Source: Lumbricus terrestris | Taxonomy: Eukaryota; Annelida; Clitellata; Crassiclitellata; Lumbricidae | NCBI GenBank assembly: GCA_949752735.1 | Contig: OX457053.1 | Location: 7,765,543-7,829,542, forward strand | Direction of reading: 5' to 3' | DNA length: 64,000 nt | In this document: positions 46,366 through 57,300 of the stretch, one piece after another | Numbering within the stretch: position 1 is the stretch's first letter | Layout: every line of letters begins with the position of its first letter | The notes under the pieces: generated by a model | What the model saw: the letters and a program-made list of their open reading frames with translations, nothing else | What the model was told of the DNA's origin: nothing | The model's database searches: none | Position numbers and translations under genes: made by a program

Positions 46366-48559
46366 GACACCGGACTGTGACGATTTCACCCTCGTTGTAG
46401 AACACCTCCGCTCCATCACATCCATCTGGTTTGTGCCCTGGTTCTTCTCACTTGACCATACGCATTATGCTAGATGGATACCAATCCACCTCCGTGACAT
46501 GATCGTCTTAGCAGAGAAGCATCCTGCTGTATTCCAGGAATTTCTGCGAGGTAACTTTACAGTCAAGAAGACGGGTCGCGCATTCTCCAATATTGCAATC
46601 GACCAGGCTCACGAGCAGAACAACGCCTATGTAAAGGATGACGGAGGTGCAATAGGCCTCACGCAGAACCCGTAAGCCCTACGTCGATGGATGGTGTCTG
46701 GACCAGAGATGGCCCGACTCATTGAAGAGTTCCAGGGATTGATAAGGAAACCTGATGCGCAGTCAAAAGTTCGCCATCATGAGCAGACAAAAAGCACACA
46801 GGTAAAGTTCTTCAACCAAGTTAAGGCTCTCAGCAGCGTTATCGAGGAGATGGGAAACCCATTTATTGACGACAGCAACGACCTACTTGTGCTGGATACA
46901 AGAGATCTGGCCGATCAAGCAGTGATAAACACCATGTGCATCATTGAGAAAACTGGGCGAGAGCAGTACGAAACCTTTGTCAAGGAACGTCTCATTAATA
47001 AAACGCGACCTGTCAATGACCCAATAAAGAGAAATAACTTCCCCCTCTTCAGTCGTCCACCTGCACGGGACAAGTCAAGAGCAAAGGAACATTTGTCATC
47101 TGTGAAGAAGGACTGCTCACTCTTCTCTAGGTTGTACATTTCCTGTCAGACACGTGAAGGAGACCTGGATGAATTTTTTGCACACGAAAACCAGGCATGC
47201 CCACCATCACTCTCAAATATGGGCAAATTACGGCTAAGAACTAAGTCAGACATTGTGAATTGCCTAGAAGAACTGATTCCTACTTCAACAAATGAAGCCA
47301 CGGCAGATATCCAACCCGGCCATTCACTGGGAGTTCCAATTGTTGACGCTCTTATACTGGATGGAGCCGTCATAGTCAACATGCTGAAGCCTGGCACTGC
47401 ATGCACCTTTTCAGATTATGCATCCCATATATTCTTGCCCTACATCACAAGACAGTTAGAGCATGTCAATCGAGTAGATGTTGTATGGGATGAATACGTG
47501 CGTGGCAGCTTGAAGACATACACACGCAGTGTGAGGGGTAAGGGATGTCGAAGGCGCATCGAATCTTCTAGTGCTCTACCCAGAAACTGGCAGGAATTCC
47601 TGAGGAACGACGAAAACAAATCAGAGTTGTTTTCTTTCTTGAGTCTGCAAATAGCAAAATTACAAATAGAAACAGGAAGACAGATCATAGCCACTTACCA
47701 CAAGGATGTGCTCTGTACACGGCAAAGAGACACAACTGGACTTGCTCCGTGTACTCAGGAGGAAGCTGATACAAGGATTTTTCTGCATGTCGCTGATGCC
47801 ACTAAACATGGTTACCGTAAGGTGATGATACGCACAGTTGACTCTGACGTGTTAGTGTTGGCCATAGCAGCAGTTCAGCAGCTGAACATTGATGAACTGT
47901 GGGTTGGTTTTGCTTCAGGCAAAAGCTTCAGATACCTACCAACCCATGAGATGGCGCGTGCCCTCGGTCCAGAAAAGTGCGTAGCCTTGCCCTTCCTACA
48001 CGCATTCAGCGGATGTGACACAGTGTCATCCTTTGCTGGCCGCGGAAAAAGGACTGTATGGGACATTTGGAAGACATTCAGCGACGTCACCCCAGCATTC
48101 TGCACCTTAGCATCAACTCCCAGCTCAGTTTATGATCAGCTCAACGTAATTGAGCGCTTTGTGGTTCTTCTGTATGACCGTGCTAGTGGTGAGGAGAAGG
48201 TGAATGAGGCAAGAAAGCAACTGTTCGCACAGAAAGACAGACCTATGGATGGCCTTCCACCAACTCAAGCTGCTCTGGTGGAACATACAAAGAGAGCTGC
48301 CTACCAAGCAGGTCATGTTTGGGCACAGATGTTCATAGCTGCTCCTAAACTACCATGTCCTGGTCAATGGGGGTGGCTGAAAACGGTTGAAGGTGGCTGG
48401 GAAGTGAAGTGGACAACACTTCCCGAAGCGTCTCGTGCCTGTCGTGAACTGCTGCGATGTGGATATGAGAAGGGATGTAGAGGACAATGCAAATGCGTGA
48501 AAGCTTCTCTACAGTGTACTGGTCTCTGTCTCTGTAGAGGCCTTTGCGACCGTGAATGA
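46337..48559 (+). pseudogene. Transposon-encoded protein with PIN/XPG-like acidic motifs and a Cys-rich tail
   Basis: One reading frame runs from 46337 to 48559 with a single TAA at 46673-46675. The 112-codon and 622-codon parts are in the same phase. Upstream motifs include FVPWFFSLDHTHYARWIPIH, FSNIAIDQAHEQNN and GGAIGLTQNP. Downstream, CTQEEADTRIFLHVADA, VMIRTVDSDVLVLAIAAVQQ and LPFLHAFSGCDTVSSFAGRG carry an E-E-A-D ... D-S-D ... G-C-D acid set that recalls PIN/XPG nucleases. After ERFVVLLYDR and DGLPPTQAALVEH comes a Cys cluster (CRELLRCGYEKGCRGQCKC, LQCTGLCLCRGLC). Such proteins are familiar from coral, hydra and sea urchin predictions. The N-terminus seems missing: the frame starts abruptly at the end of the left inverted repeat. 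The likely role is transposition or its excision step; unproven. Confidence 0.8.
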
Positions 48560-48699
48560 CGTAGATGATGTTGTATAATTCTGTGGTCAGTACTTTGTCT
48601 GGGTAAAGGTCTTCAAATGTGGACTCAAATATGTCACGATACACATTTACAGAGCACCAATAAAATCTTGAATTGCATATATTCCAACATTTGTTTTAT

Positions 48700-49366
48700 T
48701 GCGATGACGATTCTAAGTGTACTGGAAGCTGAGATATTGAAATATCCGTTTTTGGTCGGCCATTTTGGAAAATGGCCGACATTGAAGCCGTGGGGAACAT
48801 TTACAATGACTCTGATGGAATGCTTGCCCCTAACTATGTATGTTTAGACACCAAGATGACGATTCTAAGTGCACTCGAAGCTGAGATATTGAAATGTCCT
48901 TTTTAGGTCGGCCATTTTGGAAAATTGCCGCCATTGAAGCCGTGGGGAACATTTGCAATGGCTCTGATGGAATGCTTGCCCCTAACTATATATGTTTAGA
49001 CACCAAGATGACGATTCTAAGTGTACTGGAAGCTTAGATATTGAAATATTCGTTTTTGGTCGGCCATTTTGGAAAATGGCCGACATTGAAGCCGTGGGGA
49101 ACATCTACAATGGCTCTGGGGGAATGCTTGCCCCTAACTATGTATGTTTAGACACCAAGATGACGATTCTAAGTGCAGTGGAAGCTGAGATAATTTAAAA
49201 TATGTAAACTGGTCGGCCATTTTGAAAAATGGCTGCCATTGGGGCCAGGGGTCAAATCTGCGATGGCCGTATAGCCAAATCTTTTTCTTATGACATTTTC
49301 GTAGTGTGTACCAAATTTCATGCTTGTATCACAAAGTGAACAATTTTTGACCAATCCGCTCTACTA
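48700..49366. repeat. Right inverted end with four 152-bp units
   Basis: The inverse anchor GACGATTCTAAGTG occurs at 48706, 48858, 49010 and 49162, again exactly 152 bp apart; the innermost unit is cut short. The order mirrors the left end, so each half can fold back on the other. Confidence 0.95.
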
Positions 49367-49545
49367 TATGCACAGGCACTCAATCAAAACAAAGTCGATA
49401 TGAGGTCAAGATACGGAGAGTCAGACGAAGAGCTAGACAGACGGCTAGGTTGAATGATATGTTTAGTTGAAACGGCATGGGAGGTAGGGAAGTGAAAGAA
49501 TCGGGATAGAATCTATGAAAAAGAGATCGTCCCGTATACGATCCA
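49367..49545 (-). mobile_element. LINE 3'-end fragment, the target of the 3.8-kb transposon
   Basis: The segment starting CACAGGCACTCAATCAAAAC aligns with 50801-50995 and with the reverse of 63060-63265 (shared GGAGAGTCAG, TTGAAACGGC, TGGGAGGTAGGG). The transposon at 45556-49366 interrupts it at its CAGCTTAT end. Confidence 0.7.
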
Positions 49546-50519
49546 TCTGTACCATATAATTATTAGGCAATTCACGTGTGTATTTATAATCCGTCTCAGC
49601 CATCATTGGTAGATCCAGGAGTAATATTTAAAGTACTAGCAGTCTTTGGTACTAGATTACAGAATGAATTCTGTCAACCACTGGGTGGCTACGTGCCTTG
49701 TTTAACCGAGTGCGGACTCTTAATATCGCATCCATGTTATTGCGGAGGATGTGTGTTGACGTCAGTGACTACACGTCTTACAGTATAGTTGTTTTGAGGA
49801 AGGTTTGTCGCTTTATTTTATTTATTTTCGCTTAAATTAAATGTCAGATTCGCTCACCAGTTTGATTTTCATAGCCATTAACTAATGCTGCTCAAGCCGT
49901 GAACGATTCCACGTTCTGCGATAACGTTTTGACTATTTTTTAATGAGGTTTCGGGGCCGCTTTGTTCATTATTATTGGCAGATGATCTGTATGTGAGTGT
50001 CCATAAATTTACCATACTACGGAATATTACACCTACTACATTCGACGCGACATATTGTACAGGCAAACTGTTGTCGTCTCTTGGTAATTTCGTGGACGGA
50101 AAGTCAATCCGATCGGAATCCTGAATTGCTAATTCTCACAGCGTACATGGTGAATTTATGTGGCATGTTTTAAAAGCTTGTTTGTTGTGTGAGAGGTTGC
50201 GTTGTAGAACGACAGCTTATTGCAATGATCAAGCCACGACATGTGCTGTGTAAAGTATAACTGATACTCGGTTTTTGGCTATGTTTGTCCATGCCCAGTC
50301 TAAACAAGGACATGGGCTGAGCGTATTTAAGTCAGTCATTATCCTGTTATGGATCTGCCATACAAGTGAATGAAGTTTGATTGTGGTGTTGCTGCAATAT
50401 AATTCGTTAAATGGCCCACATGAATGACTGGGTTTGCACAACTTACATTGTGTATGGATCGCATAAATGACATAATTTTATGTGGATTTTTATATTGATC
50501 GCATTAAAATTTGCCTGCA
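49546..50519. other. Spacer, no gene seen
   Basis: AT-rich sequence with only short overlapping open frames and no recognisable repeats. Confidence 0.3.
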
Positions 50520-50705
50520 TTGGTCCCTCCCTATGGAATGGGCTTCCACCATCAGTTTGCTCTGTCATCCTCTCTGGTAGTCTTTCCTCGTCTTTCTCTC
50601 GTCTAAAAACTTGCCTTTTCTCTCGGGGTTGAACGCACTAGGAGTGCTCTGAAAGACTCTTGTTGTGAGAAGCGCTTTATAAATGGTCAGATGCAATAAA
50701 ATTTA
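50520..50705 (+). mobile_element. LINE 3'-end fragment (CR1/L2-like)
   Basis: The frame LWNGLPPSVCSVILSGSLSS followed by SFSRLKTCLFSRG is the common C-terminal ending of CR1/L2-type reverse transcriptases. The 3' UTR that follows ends GCGCTTTATAAATGGTCAG. Its last part resembles the SINE ending GGCGCTATAACAAGTG. Confidence 0.75.
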
Positions 50706-50733
50706 TGGCAGTGTGTGGTGATCGCATGACTGA

Positions 50734-50995
50734 TATCGTAATCGTAATCTCGAGACTTCTACAGCGCCCACAAAAGCCAAGTCGCGGGAACCAGCTTATT
50801 CACAGGCGCTCAATCAAAACAAAATCGATAGGCAGGGGGTCAAGTCCGGAGAGTCAGGCAGGCAGATAGATGGACGACTAAGGTGGGTGATGTTTAGAAT
50901 TGAAGTGGCGGGGGATGTGAGGAGAAGAGGAAGAATCAGGATAGGATTTGTGAAAGAGCAATGTTTTCAGTTTTGAGTGAAAGACCTGTGGGGAG
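50734..50995 (-). mobile_element. LINE 3'-end fragment with an ATTACG tail
   Basis: On the plus strand it opens with CGTAATCGTAATCTCGAGAC, passes CAGCTTATTCACAGGCGCTC and runs to GTGAAAGACCTGTGGGGAG. On the minus strand this is a reverse transcriptase C-terminus followed by a short 3' UTR and a GATTACG tail. The longest related copy is at 63060-63265 on the plus strand. Confidence 0.75.
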
Positions 50996-51372
50996 ATAGT
51001 GATATTGTGTGTAGGTCGCATTATAATAGTATTTTATCAAGATCACTATTTTTATGGGTCTTGTAATCGTTTTAATAATTACTGTATCATTCAGTTAGTT
51101 TTTCGAAGTTTGTCATTTTCTATACACTCACTCCAAGAAATTACAAACTTGTATCATGCCTAGCCATCAATGTAAGCCATTGAGAACTGATATTTCTGCA
51201 GTATTTTAAAATTATTACACATGGCAATAATTTGAATCTGATCGTAATTTATGACTGAACATAATCTTTTGTTTATGTGGTTCTGTAGGTCCTCAGCTTC
51301 TAACATTCCTGTCTTGCGTCAAGTATTGTGTTAAGCGTATTGTCTCATCTCCCTGTCGTCGAGTTAGCCAGA

Positions 51373-54300
51373 ATGGCGAGTCCCAGAACACGAAAAGTCT
51401 TAAAAGACATAAAGTCTTCCGATGAAAACAATGTGAGTGTCGGTGATTTTGTCTGAGACCATACAACATGTTTAGCAAGCAGTTAAGAGCAATCGATTAA
51501 TTCGATTAAATTTTAAACTTCTCATTTGAGTTTTCTCTGCTTATTTAAAACTTTGCATTTAATTGTAAAACTAAGTAAGTAAGTATATTCTTTATTACTC
51601 CATTTGCAGATGCTCAGATGGACATAAAACATTGTTATGATACATCGAAGTAATAGCCAGATATTGGTAATAAGTTGAGCGAAGTTACTGAAATATTAGC
51701 ATTAAACAAGTTATCTATACAGCAATTACTGCATACTGGTATAAATCCCTTTTCAGTTAATGAATTACAGCATGGTTTCAGTTGATTAAATGTTTCTTGA
51801 CCTTTAAGAGGTTATGATTTATAAGATACATACTCAGAATGCCTCTGAGCAGATATCTTGAAGGGGCACTAGGTATATATTTCAAGTTCATACTGATTTA
51901 TTGATTTTAAGTGTCACCAACCTTTGTTGGCTTGATGGTCAGACTTTATGGCTTTGTTTTTAAAACTGTTTATACGGATTTCTGGCCTATATGTATTTTG
52001 TGGTTAAAATGTATCTTGTCGTTAATTATATGCTGAATTATTGTCCTCTGTTCTACAGAGTTGTTTTGAGTGTGGGGCGCACAGCCCGCAGTGGGTTAGC
52101 GTCAGTTACGGAATCTGGATCTGTCTCGAGTGTTCGGGTAAACATCGTGGTCTCGGCGTTCATCTGAGGTACGTGTCGACTTTTGTTTGCTTTCCTGACA
52201 TCGTGAGTCATGTGATCATTTGCATGATAGGTGTCAGGTAGAGTTGTAGTCAAGTTAAAAGTCATTGGCCGTTAGGTTTTTTTTGTGGGATGAGGCGATG
52301 GTTGAATGGTAATATATGCAGGCACAAAAATGAAAGGATGCAGGTTTGATGCCTGTTAGCGCCATAAGCTTCCACTCTTTAGGGGTGATGGTAAAATCTG
52401 CGATAGTTGGGCAGTTTGACACCCATTCGGCTGTTATGCAGTTTTGAAATTCAGAGAAGATCAAGATTGTATAACTTGTTGTGTGTTCCTGTTATTTCAA
52501 GCACCTAATAATAATCATACAGTGGTCTGTCAGTTTGACATCTTTAGACGTAATCGTAAACTTGAAATTTCTAAAGCGCTACTCGAAAGCCAAGCGTGGG
52601 GCACCAGCTTATTCACGAATATGACCTAGCTCTTAGACTGATGGGGCATGATTTTTTGTACGCTGCCAAGAATTGATACTCTAATGATCTTTTTATCAGA
52701 ATGATTTATGCATGCTTATTTTTTAAATTTAAACTGTTAGCCTCTATGTATGTGTAATGGAGTGCATTTTTGTCAGCTGGTTGGAATAAAGAGTACTTGC
52801 TTTAAATAGTGCCTACTTGACTTTTACTTGTAGTTTTGTGCGATCTGTTTCAATGGATAAATGGAAAGATATGGAGCTGGAGAAGATGAAGGCCGGTGGA
52901 AATCGGAAGGCGAGGCTGTTCTTTGAATCGCAGGACGATTACCACGAAGGAATGTCTATCCAGGAGAAGTACAATTCCAAGGCGGCTGCGCTGTACAGAG
53001 ACAAGGCATGTTTTGTCTTTGGTGCTTTATGGCTTGGTTTCTAAGCCTTTGATTACTGAAGATCTGCTTGTTGACTTAAATTCTGAATTACTTGAAAGTA
53101 TTTAGTTTACTTTGGCCTTTTGTTACGTAGTCCTGCCGTCGATTAGTGCACGCATTGATGACTCGTAGATGGTGAAGAGTTCTTCGGATGAACGGCTTTC
53201 CATTGACGATATGTCTTTACAGAGAGGACCATTCAATAGGCCAGCTTTGAAGGCCTCACGGTCCAGATTACGCCAACCTCGCATTGACCTGATAGCATAG
53301 GTTGGATGCGCATGAAGGTGAGGAGTTCTGAAGAGCAGAAGACCATGGTATCCGTGTGTGAATTTATCCATGTGTGACTTTATAATTTATAAGCAATATT
53401 TTCCTGTGTGAAAATAACAACCAACTGATCCAAATGCCGGGATGAACTGAATGATTTTCAATAGAATTGTCTTGCATGTCGCAGATCTCCACGGAGGCTC
53501 AGGGAAAACCCTGGTCAATCGAAACTTCTTCCGCTCGCAATTTTGTTCCAAGCACGTTCCAAAGTCGGCTTGCCTCTTCCAGCAGTTATCCGCGCTTTGA
53601 TGGCGGAAGCAACGGAATGGACGGCCCGACCGGAAATCGCATGTCGTCCATGCATAGCTACTCCAGTAACTCAGCCAGCATGGAGGACTCTCTTGGCATT
53701 AGTAGGTAGGTGCCTCTTTGAGCGAGTTATATATTGTCGGACCAATTGCCCCTCTGCTTGCAGTAAGGCATTTGTTGTTTGTGAAATGTTTTGTGATGTT
53801 GTTCTTCCTGTCTTTAAATGCAATTGAAGATGAAGGGAAGTGCTTAGTGTTGGCGACCTCATTTACCTAGTCTTGGTTTACGAGGACGAATGGTGTGCCA
53901 TGTTAAATTCGTGAATGAAACTAAAACGAGAACAAAAAAGATTTGGCAATCGTTCACGAAAACAGGAACTAGAAAGAAATTGTAAGCTAAAGCTAAATAA
54001 AAACGAAAAAGAATTATGTAGAAGAAATTAAAAATGAGAACGATATTAAAATCTTCAACGAAAACTATAGAAAATACAAATCCACTTTTCTGGAATTTTC
54101 TGGCGTGAACCGATTGAACGATGTGCGTGAATAGGCTGTCCCTTTCCCATTGATTAATTGCATTGTAAATTGCTGTCAGGGTGACAGTAATTTTGAGCCT
54201 ATTCATGCGCTTCTGTACTCGTCTTTCTTAGTCACAAAGAAGTGAATGTTCAAAGGTTGACACTTTCGATCAATTCATTTTATTTCTTGGCTTGCTAATT

Positions 54301-57300
54301 CCACTTTAAAATTGTTTGAATTTGCTCTCTCCCTTGACACTCTCTTTGCTATTGACCTCTACAATATACTCTTTCAATCATTGTTTTCAAATGCATTTAA
54401 ACTCATTTCATATTTATGGCGCTAATTTAACGGGCTATTGTTAGACTGAGACAGCTGCACTGATGAAGTGATCAGTGAATCTGTTTCTTGCTTTAAAATC
54501 TTGCTTTAATATGTGGATTGATTTTTGCTGATGTTGATCTGGCATTTGTTAATTCTCGCGACAGGGACGAGATTACTCATAAACGCGACGATTTCTTCAC
54601 CAGACGACAAGTAGAAAATGCCAACCGACCAGAGTAAGTTAGTCATTCATTAACTCATTCATCAGTTTATTCATTCTATGGACCTTCAAGGAATCTACTT
54701 GGGAGTGTTACCAGCCCAGTTGTTGTCTTACTCGCCGGCATGTGTTTTTTGACTTGTAGTGTTGCTTTTGTTATTACTGAATGAAAAGTGTGGCTGATGA
54801 GTTATTTTGAAACTTGTAATACGAATCTTTTGAATTATTTCCATGATTTGTAAATGAATTTTGATTTATTTCCATAATACGTGAATGATGCGTGTGACTT
54901 TTTGAATTATTTTCATAACGTATAAATGATCTTTGTGATTTTTGAATTATTTCCATGATCAATGAATGATGTGTGTGACCTTTTGAATTATTTTCAAAAT
55001 GTAAAAATGATCTGTGTGCTTTTTTGAATGTTTCTTTGATCCATGAATGATTTGTGTGACTTTTAGAGACCTGCCACCAAATCAAGGAGGTCGCTATGCA
55101 GGTTTTGGTAACAGCGTAGTACCAGAAAAGAAGGAATATGATTACTGGTCTGCATTTTCATCTGTGAGTCTTCATCTTGTCCTGGTTTGCTTTTAGTAAT
55201 TCCGTGTAACCTTTTATGGTGGAGGCACAAGTTAGTTTTTTGCAGCAGTTTTATGGTTTGTTGAAAAATTAATTGTGTTAAGGATTCAAATCTAGATGCT
55301 ATATATGGAATTGTCTTTTTCTTACATTTAATAAAAGTTTGCCTATCAGTGCTTTTTCTAAATCACTTGTGCAGCTAAGTTGCGATTTCACATTGGCCTT
55401 TTTCCAAAATGCTGTATTGTTAAAAAATGATTTATTAGTAAATATTTATAAAAAATGTTGTAAACTTCTTCACAAGAAAGTTCTTGTCTTGCTCTCATCT
55501 ATACCTTGTTCTGGATCCTTTTCCTTGTTAGACCCAAAGCGACTTGAATGTCAATTGATGCAGACCATGTTTCTGGAATGACTTGCGTATTGGCTAATGA
55601 GTTTCCTGATGTCTGTTCGCCTGTTTTCTATTGGCGCTATAGAAGCTATCAATCATTGGCTGTAAATATAATCTTTTTGAGACAGATACGAAATTGTCAT
55701 CATTTAACTTGGAACAACGACGATGAATATTTATAATAACTAATTATTTAATAATAAAGATGTATTGTGTTGTGATTATTATTGGAAGTCTATTGTTAAG
55801 TCGACTTATTGTTGTGTTTGTTCGATTTCTTTTGAAGGGTTGGTCAAGCATTGCTGAAGGTGCGACTAAGCTTGCTAGCACTGCATCAGAAAAGGTAAAC
55901 ACCATCTACATGTAACGGAAAAACGCTTCTGCATGACACGCAATAAATTGCTGGTTGTGGTGATTTATTGTGGGGGTGCAGTGATGGGTGTAGTGGGTGT
56001 GCTCGTTGCCCTGCAGCCAGAGGGTTGCAGGCTCGAATCCACCTCAAGCCACCTCGTAGGGACCATGGGCAAGTGCTTCACTCGCAATTGCTCAGCGCTT
56101 CAGTGTGAAACTTCGATTCAGTGTCCGCATTGTAGTCAGGAGCGCTTTTGAGTAGATTTTTGAATGGGCGCTATGACAAGTGCATATATATATACGTTGT
56201 ACAAATGATGCATCGTAACGAATTGTATGTTTTCTGGTTATGCAGTAGTTTGGTAAATGCCTGACTGAAGGTAGAAACTGCTGTGGCTAGACTGCTTTGT
56301 GTATGTGCTGTAAACTATTTGTTGTGTTGAAGCACATTCATTGTGAAGCATGGCAGCCAAGTAATTCGAGCATTCTGCCTGTAAACCTGAGCGTATCGGT
56401 TCAAGCCCCTATATTTCTCAGTAGGCATACATACTATTTTAAATACTCACTTTACTTCTGATCATATTGTATTGTAATGTACTGTATTAGACCATTTATG
56501 CATTTACTGCACTTCTCTCAGCAAGTTTCTATCAGAATTGCTTCTAATGCAAGATACCCCCGAAAGAAAAGGCAAGATTTGAGGCGAGAGAAAGATGAGG
56601 ACATACTGCCAGTGGAGCTACCTGGATGGGGGGGGCAAGTCATGTACAAGTTGAAAGGCAATCACGAGTATTTCTCTTACTGATGTGTGCTTATAGATGA
56701 TAGTTGTTATTTTTAGGCAACGAGTCTAGCGGCAACCGCTTCTCAGAAGACAAAGGAACTGAGTCAAAAGGTCAACGAAAAGGTGTGACAAAAACCGACG
56801 TCTTTGTTCGAAGCGTTTTGCACGATTTTTTTTGCTAGGAAATGTCATTTTCAACTGTGTCAAAGCTTTTCCACAGTAATGAATGTTTCCATTGTTGCGC
56901 TTTCATCCAGGATTGGTCAACTACCTCCTGAGTTCTTTTCCGGTGTTGGTTGGTTGAGTGATATATAGCGACACTTGTCATGACGGAGGTGGTTGTAGTC
57001 ACCCTCCTCCTTTTCCAGGCTTGGGACTGGCATTGTCACATGTAGGGTAGCGGCAAAGTTCTGAGTTTTGGATTAAGACCTTATTCATCCCAGCCCTTTC
57101 TTTTTGTCGTGCTTTTTTTGTGTTTGTGTATTTTGTTTAGTTTGGTGCGTAAATCATCTTTTGTTTCTTTATTGAGATTCTTTGATGGTTTTAGTCAGGT
57201 TATTTCTAGACCTCCTTTTAAATAGTTTTGTGGTGATGGTGAAATTAGATGTTTAATTGCCTGCTTCTTTAAGTTGAATGCACGACTAGTGCCATGAATA

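Larger units (their letters stand above)
45556..49366 (+). mobile_element. 3.8-kb DNA transposon with long inverted ends (Academ-like, tentative)
   Basis: The termini TAGTAGAGCGGA (left) and TCCGCTCTACTA (right) are inverse and open into inverted regions of about 660-800 bp built from 152-bp tandem units. The flanks are TAT on both sides (45553-45555 and 49367-49369). The right flank GCACAGGCACTCAATCAAAA and left flank CAGCTTAT match a related LINE tail at about 50797 (CAGCTTATTCACAGGCGCTC), which shows the uninterrupted site and supports a 3-bp target duplication. The interior encodes a large nuclease-like protein broken by one stop. I link it to Academ-type elements (3-4 bp duplications, XPG-like nuclease, Cys-rich domain) from memory only. 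Confidence 0.85.
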
